From contig CM051521.1 of the NCBI GenBank assembly GCA_028015205.1, positions 126,302,614 through 126,366,613 of the forward strand: 64,000 nt of DNA, read 5' to 3'. Below are positions 47,290 to 57,069 of the stretch, piece by piece. Each line of letters opens with the position of its first letter. Position 1 is the first letter of the stretch. The notes beneath the pieces are model-generated. The model was not told where the DNA came from. It ran no database searches and saw only the letters and a list, made by a program, of their open reading frames with translations. Origin of the DNA: Mytilisepta virgata (taxonomy: Eukaryota; Mollusca; Bivalvia; Mytilida; Mytilidae). The position numbers were made by a program, and so were the translations under genes.

Positions 47290-48360
47290 TTGCTAGAAGT
47301 GGATGTTTTTTAACAACTAGAAATTATCTAAAAAGTCAAGCAACAAAAGCAATGTATAGCCTGTTACAGAATTTTCGCAGACACCATATATCGATTGAAT
47401 GTCAATTAGATATGTCCGATAAAGCCATTTTACCGATTTTACTCTATGGTTCAGAAATCTGGGGTTTCGAAAAACTTGATATTCTGGAACGTGTGCATTT
47501 GCGATTTTGTAAGATTATTTTGAATTTAAAGCAGACAACGCCTGCTAGTATTAATATACGGTGAACTTCGGAGATTTCCAATTTCAGTGTCTGTAAAACT
47601 GAGAATAATAAAATTTGGTGTCGATTAGTAAATGGAGATGAAAATAAAATTTCGCCAATTCTTTATAAATTGTTTTTTTTTCTTTTTGTTTGTAAATTTT
47701 AATAATTATGACTTTGAATGGTTGACATTCATAAAAAATATTTTTGATGATTGTGGATTTACAAATGTATGGAGATCTCAAGATTATTTTTCCTCTGAAT
47801 GGATTGAAAAATGTGTTGAATTAAGACCTTTAGACCAGTTCAAAGAAGAATGATCATCAGAAATTTTTAACTCATCAAAAACTCTTTGCTATAGGATTTT
47901 CAAAATAGAATTTTGTTTTGAAAAGTATTTATCGCTATTACCCCCATATTTGATGTATTTAGATGTAGCTGCCATCGCTTACTATCGAATCGGGCAGATG
48001 GAACAATACCCCTAGAAATGATAGATTTTGTATTCTTTGTGATTCACACGAAATTGGTGATGAATATCATTATATTTTTACATGCAAGTTTTTACAGGTG
48101 GAAAGGCAAAAACTGCTACCTGTCAAAAACATCTCAGTATTATAGAATTTAACACATTGTTTAATTCAACCGATGCCAATGTACTAGAAAACTTAGCGAA
48201 GTTTATAAAATGTGTGTTAAAAAAAGGTCGTCCCTCCTAGTTAATCTTTGTAGATAGTATATGCGTTGCTATGGTTTACACATGCACTGTATTAATTGCA
48301 TTAATATTGTATGTAATTACTCTGTAACTTATGTTTATGAGAATAAAGTATTCATTCCTT
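47290..48360 (+). pseudogene. LINE remnant (3' end of reverse transcriptase ORF)
   Basis: 47352-47561 encodes AILPILLYGSEIWGF...ILERVHLRFCKIIL, the region downstream of the RT domain in many LINEs ('P.LLYG.E.W'). After a frameshift the text continues 'YGELRRFPISVSVKLRIIKF', and near 48017 NDRFCILCDSHEIGDEYHYI gives a zinc-knuckle piece. Several frameshifts, no intact frame. Ends 'gagaataaagtattcattcc' plus T run. Different family from 42133-45489. Confidence 0.75.
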
Positions 48361-49404
48361 TTTAATGTAAAAGAATACAGCTTGGGATCACCAATAAAGA
48401 TTTTGGCTCCACAGGGGGTAAAAACATTGAGGTGAAAGCAATGCAGAATCCTCGGATTTTATCATTGACTTTCATTATGAAAGTTAAAAGTTTAAGTGCC
48501 AATTTAATCAAAACCTGCAAGATATTTATAGATGAAATTCCAACTTTACATTTATTGCATACCTAAATGGTTTTATTTTTTGTCCGGAAGAATATTTGCT
48601 ACTATTTTGGAGGTAATTTTTGTCAAATTTGCCTTGAAAGTGGCGGACAAACCAAACAAACCAAACCTAACCTAACCAAATTCACTGCTTGCGAATCCTT
48701 CCCTTCACTCTAGTAAGCTTCACTAGATAAGTTATACGAGATACAACTACTGAGAGAAGACAACCCTTGACAATTGTCACTACAACCTGTCAACACTTAG
48801 GTTTTGAGTTAGACTCCGATCTCAATTGACAAGAATTGACAGTTTTCTCCCGTAATGGTTAAGTATTTCTCCCAAAGTACTCCTGCTTCCTCGGCCAATA
48901 AAAATTGCCGCCACAATACATGCAATATAGCCAATTCCATTGAAAATGGAGAAAAACCCAAGTCTAACCAAACCCATTCTCTCTTCTAATCTTCACCATG
49001 GAAGTTCCTGACCAAAACTCTGCAAAGCCATATCAGATGACAGTTCAATATATTCACATTTGGCACATCATTGACTTTGCTTGAGACAAACTGAAGCCTC
49101 ATTTTCAACAGATGACATATATGAACTAGAAATTCCTTTTAGTGTTAATATCTTAAAATCGCAACAATGTCGAAACAATGACTATTAATGATACCCTAAG
49201 TGATTATAGTTCATTAGCATTGGTAATATACAAGATACCAAATACTGAGAAAATATTACCCTTGGTGGTAATACGAATTACTAATACCTGTTTACACAGT
49301 GGCAATGGCATCTACCAAAACAAATTAAAACCAAATATTTATTAGATTTATTTTTACGAGGTTAATTCTAGTTATTTGCATGTGCGTTCCATAAAAAATG
49401 TTGT
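48361..49404. other. Spacer downstream of the ankyrin/NTase gene, no gene seen
   Basis: Mixed composition, with short C/A-rich runs near 48655-48690. It probably contains the 3' UTR of the gene at 49405-51975. Confidence 0.45.
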
Positions 49405-51975
49405 TCATCGTTTCTCGTCTGGTCCTTGTAATGCATATTGTAAGTGTCGGACCTTTTTGTGCATTGTTTCCTCAAAATCTGAGGTTACACGTTGCTTTAT
49501 TGTCGGTTCCAAGCATATACTTACAAGCTTGTCACTATCCTGTAGACTTGCAAGTATAGCTTGAGTCGAGATGTACCTAGTCTTTTGCAAAACATTATCT
49601 GGTTTATAACTATATAAAATATTGTTATCCGGGATAAAGGCATTTGGTAGATGCTGATAATTTAAACTATTACATAACGTTTCATATATCCGCCGTATCC
49701 AGAACAATGTGTTTTGTTCATCTCTTTCATATTTGGGAGATGGGGTTTCCTGCATAGCTAGCAGAAGACAGTGTTTAAGGTGGAACGATTTTATGAAATT
49801 GTTACAAATAAATCTACCCACTCCTTTCGATAAACCTTGGTAATCGTAGATAACTGACAACGGCATTTGTATTTCCCGTCGTAACATTGCTTTTGCTATT
49901 ATTAAACTTTCCCGGATATAGCTTGGAGATCGTTGGAATATAGAAGCTATAGTCTCCGCAAATGTTACACGAAGATATTGGTGAGGAAGCCCATCCACGT
50001 TGATGTGCTGATAGTGCGGTATGTCCATAGGCTTGATGATAAGATGACATGGACTAGTTTGCTTCGGATCTAAAATATGTTTAAACATTGTAATTGAGCA
50101 ATTCTTTGGTTTCCAGTCTGATGTCTGAACTGCTGGAACAAAATCGATGTTTAAACTCTTGTAATTTTTGTTCTTTAAGTTTAGAAATACGTCAATAGTC
50201 AAAGCAGGCCTGTCTTTCCATTTTACTGAAAGCACTTTGATAAAATCAAAATTTGTTCTTCTATACAAGTCTGGTTCACATACAGCCTTGGTTACCAAAA
50301 GACTAAACCTAGACATTAATTTATTCGGATTAATAAAACCGGTCTCGTCACAAAAATCACCTAGTGTTAATGAATGGTCCCCCTTGATAACCTTCAAACG
50401 GGTAAATCCTGCTGGATCTCTTTCACATTCGTGAACTTCACATATCGTAGAAAGTTTGTCTAAACTAAGCATGTAATCAAAGTCCGCTCCGGAAATAGTA
50501 GTGCCTTCATAAGAACTACCGACTTGTACCAGATGACCTGAAAAACGGTCGTCCAAAGTACAAATATTATCTATGATACTATGCATGAATATTTCTGTTT
50601 TTCGCTTTATTTCACTATCTTCCTCTTCCGATTGATTTGAGGCTGTTCTGCTTATTTTCAGTACTTTATTTATGTAGTCACCAGCATCTACATCAGGTCT
50701 CAGAGACTTTGGTGTGATATTATCCATACTATATATAACGATAGGAGTTAAGAAAGAAGCAAGGTCTGGATAATGTTGTTCTGGATTACTATCTTGAACA
50801 TTTGTTGCAATTTCTTTAAACAGTTGAACTATTTCCTTGCAGTTTCGCCTCTCAGCATACATAGCAGCCGTGTTTTTGAAAAAGTCTCTCTCCTCAACTT
50901 TTGTAAATGTTGAACTATCCAAAATAATCTTTGCGCTGAAACTGTTTTCAGAGCAAATACAGGCATAATGGAGAACGGTTTTCCCAAGACTATCCGTCAT
51001 GTTAGCCAGCTCTTCATCAGTGATCAAATACTTCAGGACTTCCAAATAGTTGTATTTACAACAGAGATGTAAAATTGACCTTCCTAGTTTATCAGTGCCA
51101 TGGACATTGTACTGATATTTTTTCAAGAATTTTAAAATAGTATTCTCGTCAAGTTTGCTTTGTATCGCTAAATGAAGAGGTAGTTCCCCGTACTCATTCT
51201 TCATATCAAGTTGAACGGTGCCTTTACTCACAAGATGGTCAATCAAAGTCATATCAAGTGTAAAAGAAAATTCGTACATTCCCTGAAACAAGCAATGCAA
51301 TGCACTGTTACCATCAGCGTTCACAATACAGGGATTTGCACCCGCTTCCAACAAAAGACTTATTACCTTTGAATAAATAAAATGGTGATTACACGCCAAG
51401 TGTAGCGGAGTTTTTAAATAAATATTCTGATGGTTGGTCCCAGAACCAGCAGACAAAAGCACAGAAACTAATCCACTTTGATCTAAGTTTGTTCTACAAC
51501 AAGCATAATGAAGTGGGATGTTTTTATCAATGTCAACTGCATTTACGTTAGCATGATATTTGAGAAGAACATTTACACGTTCTATTGGTCCGTGAAATGC
51601 TGCTTCGTGGAGAGGTGTTCGGTTTGTTTTTGTTTTAGAATTAACAAGAGAGTTGAAATCCAGTCTTGACGTCTTTGAGTATTCTATTATGGCCTCCATT
51701 ATACTTTCATCCGAAGTTAAATGCAAGGGGGAATAACCACCTTTATCGACATGAGTAACAGACGCCTTATATTCTAGCAAAATTTCAACAGCTCTCTTTT
51801 GATTAGCTAAACATGCTGCAAGTATTGGTGTTTGTCCCACTGAATTACTAGAATCAACGTTTAGACCTTTGGCCAGCAAGTCAGAAATCACAGCAATATC
51901 ACCTTCTAGACAAGCAATCAGCATTTTATCAAGTTCCGATTTCGAATCGAACTGAAAGTCTCTAGCAGCCAACAT
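49405..51975 (-). CDS. Ankyrin-repeat array fused to Mab-21/cGAS-like nucleotidyltransferase
   Basis: 856 codons in one exon. Residues about 10-395 hold ten or so ankyrin repeats (GQTPILAACLANQKRAVEIL, NRTPLHEAAFHGPIERVNVL, LKTPLHLACN, GELPLHLAIQ, GKTVLHYACI). Residues about 480-830 form a Mab-21-type nucleotidyltransferase: G486-S487 in VGSSYEGT, then D498-F-D500, and a third Asp, D595, in LTIDVFLNL, followed by NIDFVPAV. So the GS...hDhD...D metal-binding set is complete. FHLKHCLLLAMQE is the usual C-lobe helix. The cGAS zinc thumb is not seen. Start: the Met at 51975, 7 nt after an acceptor (ctatttttacag); the frame stays open upstream through 52059, but that stretch reads as intron. Enzyme activity is inferred from residues; product and ligand are unknown. 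Confidence 0.88.
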   Translation of the reverse strand: MLAARDFQFDSKSELDKMLIACLEGDIAVISDLLAKGLNVDSSNSVGQTPILAACLANQKRAVEILLEYKASVTHVDKGGYSPLHLTSDESIMEAIIEYSKTSRLDFNSLVNSKTKTNRTPLHEAAFHGPIERVNVLLKYHANVNAVDIDKNIPLHYACCRTNLDQSGLVSVLLSAGSGTNHQNIYLKTPLHLACNHHFIYSKVISLLLEAGANPCIVNADGNSALHCLFQGMYEFSFTLDMTLIDHLVSKGTVQLDMKNEYGELPLHLAIQSKLDENTILKFLKKYQYNVHGTDKLGRSILHLCCKYNYLEVLKYLITDEELANMTDSLGKTVLHYACICSENSFSAKIILDSSTFTKVEERDFFKNTAAMYAERRNCKEIVQLFKEIATNVQDSNPEQHYPDLASFLTPIVIYSMDNITPKSLRPDVDAGDYINKVLKISRTASNQSEEEDSEIKRKTEIFMHSIIDNICTLDDRFSGHLVQVGSSYEGTTISGADFDYMLSLDKLSTICEVHECERDPAGFTRLKVIKGDHSLTLGDFCDETGFINPNKLMSRFSLLVTKAVCEPDLYRRTNFDFIKVLSVKWKDRPALTIDVFLNLKNKNYKSLNIDFVPAVQTSDWKPKNCSITMFKHILDPKQTSPCHLIIKPMDIPHYQHINVDGLPHQYLRVTFAETIASIFQRSPSYIRESLIIAKAMLRREIQMPLSVIYDYQGLSKGVGRFICNNFIKSFHLKHCLLLAMQETPSPKYERDEQNTLFWIRRIYETLCNSLNYQHLPNAFIPDNNILYSYKPDNVLQKTRYISTQAILASLQDSDKLVSICLEPTIKQRVTSDFEETMHKKVRHLQYALQGPDEKR

Positions 51976-51993
51976 GTTGCACCTGTAAAAATA
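51976..51993 (-). other. Probable 3' splice site before the ankyrin/NTase coding exon
   Basis: On the minus strand a pyrimidine-rich 'tctatttttacag' is followed by GTGCAACATG, placing the start codon just inside the exon and implying an upstream non-coding exon, which I could not locate. Confidence 0.5.
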
Positions 51994-52539
51994 GATATAA
52001 AACACATGGAAAATGGAAACACGACGTAAGAATGAATGGAAGAATTTGGATTTTCTCATAATATGTTTTCTATTAGAATTTCATGTAATACCATGATGAA
52101 TAAGATAATATCATTTTATCTTAATAAAGAGTTGAACTATAATACTGTATGCCAAAACCTTGAGTAATGGACTTGTAGTGAAATGATAATTGACTTTAGA
52201 TTAATTCTATCGATAGACATATAGATAAGGTAGACAAGTTTATATGTCCTTTTAGACAAACAAAAGTCGGCACAATATATTTTCATCAATTTGTAGAAAA
52301 CACATTTTAGCACGACCCTCGAAATAAAAATTGGAAAAACTTTCTTTACCACTAGTATTTTTCTACGACACTAACCCTATCGTTACACGTACACGGACGT
52401 AGTGATAGTAATGTCTGTAATGCTCCAGTTATAGCCCTCTATTGATGGAATATCGACGGTTCCAACTAGAAATACCTCTGCTAAAGGGATATTTGTGGTT
52501 CGAACTTGTATTAATGCCTTCACTCTTGTAAGTTAATAT

Positions 52540-53300
52540 TAGCGATTCCCTACTCAGGTAATACCCTAGCTATTGTAAGTGACTACTCATGATCAAATAC
52601 CCTAGTTCTTGTAAGTTAATATTACTGGTTCCTACTCCGCTAATACACTAGTTCTGGTAAATTAATATTACTGGTTCCTACTCAGGTAATTCCCTAGTTC
52701 TGGTAAGTTAATATTACTGGTTCCTACTCAGGTAATGCCCTAGTTCTGGTAAGTTAATATTACTGGTTCCTACTCAGGTAATGCCCTAGTTCTGGTAAGT
52801 TAATATTACTGGTTCCTACTCAGGTAATGCCCTAGTTCTGGTAAGTTAATATTACTGGTTCCTACTCAGGTAATACCCTAGTGATTTTAAAGGAATCTTT
52901 GTGGTTTCTACTCAGGTAATACCATAGCTATTGTAAAAGAATATTAGTGGTTTCTACTCAGGTAATGCCCTTGTTATTGTAATAGAATATTAGTGGTTTC
53001 TACTCAGGTAATGCCCTAGTTATTGTAATAGAATATTGGTGGTTTCTACTCAGGTAATACCCTAGCTGTTATAAAAAAATATTAGTGGTTTCTACTCAGG
53101 TAATGCCTAGTTCTTGATATTAGTGCCTCCTATTCAAATAAAACCATAGTTATTGTAAATGAATATTAGTGGTTCCTACTGAGGTAATACCATAGCACTT
53201 GGTAGGGAATATTAGTGGTTCCTACTGAGGTAATACCATAGCACTTGGAAGGGAATATTAGTGGTTCCTACTCAGGTAGCCATTGTAAATGAATATTAGT
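52540..53300 (+). repeat. 46-bp minisatellite, about 16 units, degenerating rightwards
   Basis: Unit 'taatattactggttcctact' plus 'caggtaatgccctagttctggtaagt'. Exact 46-bp spacing holds at 52663, 52709, 52755, 52801 and 52847. Later units drift ('agtggtttctactcaggtaa'). It lies upstream of the ankyrin/NTase gene. Confidence 0.92.
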
Positions 53301-53339
53301 GGTTCATATTAGTAGTGCCCACTAATAAGGGAATACCAT

Positions 53340-54170
53340 TGACTTCTCCTACTAGTAATTATTATTAAGGACTACCAGACATGTCCTATAGTTAAGAAAT
53401 ATCAGTGGTTTCTCTTACCACTTATGTCCTATAATTAAGGAATATCAGTGGCTGATACTACCAGTAACGTCCTATAGTTAAGAAATATCAGTGGTTTATC
53501 CTACCATTAAAGCCCTATAGTTAAGAAATATCAGTGGTGTATGGCAAGCCGTTTTACTATTTATTCTAACTTCAAGATATCTCATATAATATATAAGATA
53601 TCTCATATAGTTTATTAGATATCTCATATAATATATAAGATATCTTATATAATCCAGTTTTTATAAGATATCTTATAAACTTTAGAAGATATCTTATAAA
53701 GTTTATAAGATATCTTATAAATATTTTTTATATAAGATATCTTATAAATATTTTTTATATAAGATATCTTATATACTTTATAAGATATCTCATATAGTTT
53801 ATAAGATATCTTATAAAGAAAATTATATGAGATATCTTATAAATTATATGAGATATCTTATAAACTATATATATAAGATATATTATAAAGTATATAAGAT
53901 ATCTTATAAACTATATAAGATATCTTATAAACTACCAGTAATGCCCTGTAGCTAAGAAATATCAGTGGTTTATCCTACAAGTGATGTCCTACATTTCATA
54001 AATATCAGTGGTTTATCCTACCAGTGATGTCCTACAATTAAGAAATATTAGTGGTTTATCCTCCAGTAATGCCCTATAGTTAAGCAATATCAGTGGTTAT
54101 CCTACCATTAAAGTCCTACAGTTAAGCAATATCAATGGTTTATCCTACCAGTAATGCCCTCTAATAAGGG
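53340..54170 (+). repeat. Second minisatellite, about 42-bp unit, split by a palindrome array
   Basis: Unit 'aagaaatatcagtggtttat' plus 'cctaccagtaatgtcctatagtt'. Copies occur at about 53385-53560 and again at 53930-54160, on either side of 53575-53935. Confidence 0.85.
53575..53935. repeat. Array of about 17 ATAAGATATCTTAT palindromes
   Basis: Short palindromes centred on GATATC (ataagatatcttat and agatatctcat variants) recur every 17-30 bp with 'aaa.tatata' spacers. It sits inside the 42-bp minisatellite, as if expanded from one of its junctions. Confidence 0.9.
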
Positions 54171-54180
54171 AATTTCATTA

Positions 54181-55810
54181 ACAGAATTTTTAAACACCGA
54201 TGACCCACTCTAATGCAGATTAAATGGGATAACGGTTTATATGTCTATCTTGAAAACTGTTTCAAGATGTAGTGGGTACGCTTTAGACGTGTTCCGCTGG
54301 GATAGCAGAAATCCCAGAATTTGTGATGTATCGTGCAATTGAGACGAAAATGAACCGAGATGAATGGGTAATAAGTTCTGTAAGAAAATATGATCAGCTG
54401 ATGCTATCGTTGGTGCCCATATTGACAACATGTTATAATATACAAACCCTGAGGAATTAAAAATGCCTCTTCCTACTTGTCATACAGACACCAGCCTAGT
54501 GATCTAAATATAGTTTACTGAAAATCAATCAAATGTTACAATTTATGTGTACATTTTACAAGTAAGCATGGTTGTTAATTGTATATGATCAAAAAACCGT
54601 GAAGATATAATAATTTTTAAAGTTCCTCGTCAAATCTCTCTATAGTAAGCACTATTTAAATACATGCACAAAGAATAGAATTGAAAGATTGTGCTTTAGT
54701 AGCTTATATATCTGTGGGATGAATTTTTAATTAGACCGCTATTTTGTTTATCAAATATTTTTAGGCACCGGAAGAGAGGGGCATGGTACAGCTTTCGGGG
54801 TGGGGGGAGGGATTTTATAGTGTAATTTTCAGAAATCTCCTGTTGGTGTTTTCAGTATGGGTACACGTATTAATTTCTGCTGTTGTATGTGTTACCAGTA
54901 ATTAAACCAAGCAGCGAATTCCTACAGAATTATAGACTTAACACCATACATCTAAAGCCTGAGACGTGGGAATGGAAGTTACATAAAATTTTTGAGTACT
55001 ACGTATTATGTTTGATTTTGCCAGGATTGCTGAAATGTGACAAGCCGATATTTAACCTCGAGTATGTAGTAAAAAAGAAAACCACATAGAGAACCTTATG
55101 CATCTGCACATTTTTAGTAGCAAAAGTTTTCCGTCTCCATTTGACAAGCATCATAGAGACTTAATTAAAGATCTGGCCTAGGAAATGGAACATACAAATT
55201 CTAATCCAGCTACAAATTTATCAAAACAAATATTACTAAAGTGCATGAGAATTAAAGTTCCAATCTCTACTTTGACAATTGTTATGACTACAATATCTTG
55301 CTTTTTACAAACTTCAAACAAGGCCAAAAACGTTCTATGAATGGCATCAAATTATAAAAACATCATAAAATTGAGTTATGGAAGTGCTAAAATATTTAAA
55401 GAAATACTGATATCTTGTTGATGTTTCAGTTATTCCTTCAGCACAATATTTTTTATCATCTCATGCTTCTTGATATTCCAAATTTGCAATCTTTGAAGAT
55501 TTACTTGAAGTCCTAGAATATTTATAACACTTCAATTTCTGTTATATAGTGATGGAGTGAATAATACAAAGCAAGGGAGTGCAAACTTTGTTCCTAACTG
55601 TAAGTGTGTATGTTTGTGTTTGTATAAATTGTTGTCTTATCTTTTGCATTTTAATCTTCTCATGTTGGAGGTATTAAATTATATATCAACCAGAGATTCA
55701 GGGGTTCGGGTACCCATAAAACTGGTTTAACCAAATCATTACCCAGTGTCTGTACCAAGTCAGACTATCCTGACTATCTTGTTATATTTTTGTTTTGTGC
55801 TTTTCGTTAT
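54181..55810. other. Spacer, no gene supported
   Basis: AT-rich. On the plus strand near 54330-54425 'VMYRAIETKMNRDEW' vaguely recalls a LINE RT segment, but it is too short to call. G-rich run at 54796-54812. Confidence 0.4.
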
Positions 55811-57069
55811 TAGCTCACTTGACCTGTAGGCCATGTGAGCTTATGTCATCAATTTGCGTCCGCCGTCCATAAACTTTTCACATTTTGATCTTCTCCTCTG
55901 AAACTACTTGGCAGATTGTAACAAAACTTGGTAGCCGAATGATGTATGGAAGGACCTCTACAAACGATCCACTATTGGTTTCGGTTGGATGAAAACATGG
56001 CCGATAGAGGCCATCTTTGATTTTTATTGGCCAATTTTTAAAAATCTTCTCCTCTGAAACTACATTATGAAATGTTTTGAATCTTTACAGGGTTGATGAC
56101 AATACCCTCTACAAACGATCCACTTTTAGTTGAGATTCGTCCGCTCAACTAATGGCTGTGCCTATTCAAACCTTATGGGAAAATATTTTTTTGTCAATTT
56201 CTCAGGAATTAATTGTTAGATTGTAACCAAAGTCAGCAGGAATGATGTATAGAAGGACCTGTATTAATGGTCCACCTTTGGTTCCGGATGTATGAACAAC
56301 ATGGCAGCCAGAGGACATCTTTGATCATGATTGGCCAATTTTAAAAAATCTTATTCTCTGAAACTGCATGATGAAATGTTTTGCAACTTTGCAGGATTGA
56401 TGACAACAATACCCTGTACAGACAATCCACTATTGGTTGAGATTCATCTGCTCAACCGACGGCTGCGGCTGTTCTAAGTTTCGATTGAAACCATGTGGGA
56501 AAGTACTTTTATGTCAACTTAAAAGGAACAGATTGCAACCAAAGTTGGTAGGTATGATAAGGAAGGATCTCTATTAAATTTCTACTTTTGGTTCCAGGTG
56601 GATGAACAAGAAGATTGCCAGACTGCCCGAGTCTATGATTTTTATTGGCAAAAAATCTTCTCCTGAAACTACATTATGAAATGTTTTTAAACTTTGAACA
56701 AGGACGTATATAAGTTATATATATGTTAGTTATACGTCCTTGCTTTGAAGGATTGATGACAATACCCTCTACGATCCACTTTTGGTTGAGATTGATCTGA
56801 TGAACCGACGGCTTCGGCTGTTCAAAGTTTCCATTGAATCCATACAGGAAAAGACTGATTTGTCATTTTCTCAGGAACTAATGGGCAGACTGTAACAAAA
56901 TTTGGCAGAAATCTCATATGGAAGGACAGATGCAAGATGATCGACCTTTTTTAGGTCAAATATTAAATATCAAGGTTACTTGGACATTTTGCATTTCTTT
57001 AAAAGCCTTGTGGATACAAAAGAGCTTACATTTTATAATGGCCTAATAAAAGCCAGGTGAGCCTCTAGT
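55811..57069 (-). repeat. Hairpin-ended interspersed element, copy F (reversed)
   Basis: Starts TAGCTCACTTGACC..GGCCATGTGAGCTT and ends CCAGGTGAGCCTCTAGTA, the family's termini in reverse. The interior has about 3.5 units of about 300 bp with 'ttctcctctgaaactac', 'gttttgaatctttacagg.tt' and 'gatgacaataccctctac'. One unit is broken by the 44-bp palindrome at 56699-56742. Confidence 0.8.
56699..56742. mobile_element. 44-bp palindromic micro-element with 7-bp target duplication
   Basis: CAAGGACGTATA at the left and TATACGTCCTTG at the right are exact inverted repeats; CTTTGAA flanks both sides (56692-56698, 56743-56749). Related units of copy F (near 56085, 56385) lack the insert and read straight through, giving an empty-site comparison. 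Confidence 0.8.

Noticed and set aside
48655..48690. CCTAACCTAACC resembling telomere repeat
   Set aside because: Only two imperfect units, within a longer CAAAC/CTAAC-rich stretch; not a telomeric tract.
52137..52352. 71-codon minus-strand frame upstream of the ankyrin/NTase gene
   Set aside because: No domain and no splice site joining it to the coding exon; probably chance in AT-rich DNA.
54330..54425. Possible reverse transcriptase fragment on the plus strand (VMYRAIETKMNRDEW)
   Set aside because: The similarity is weak, short and rests on memory; no flanking RT motifs are present.
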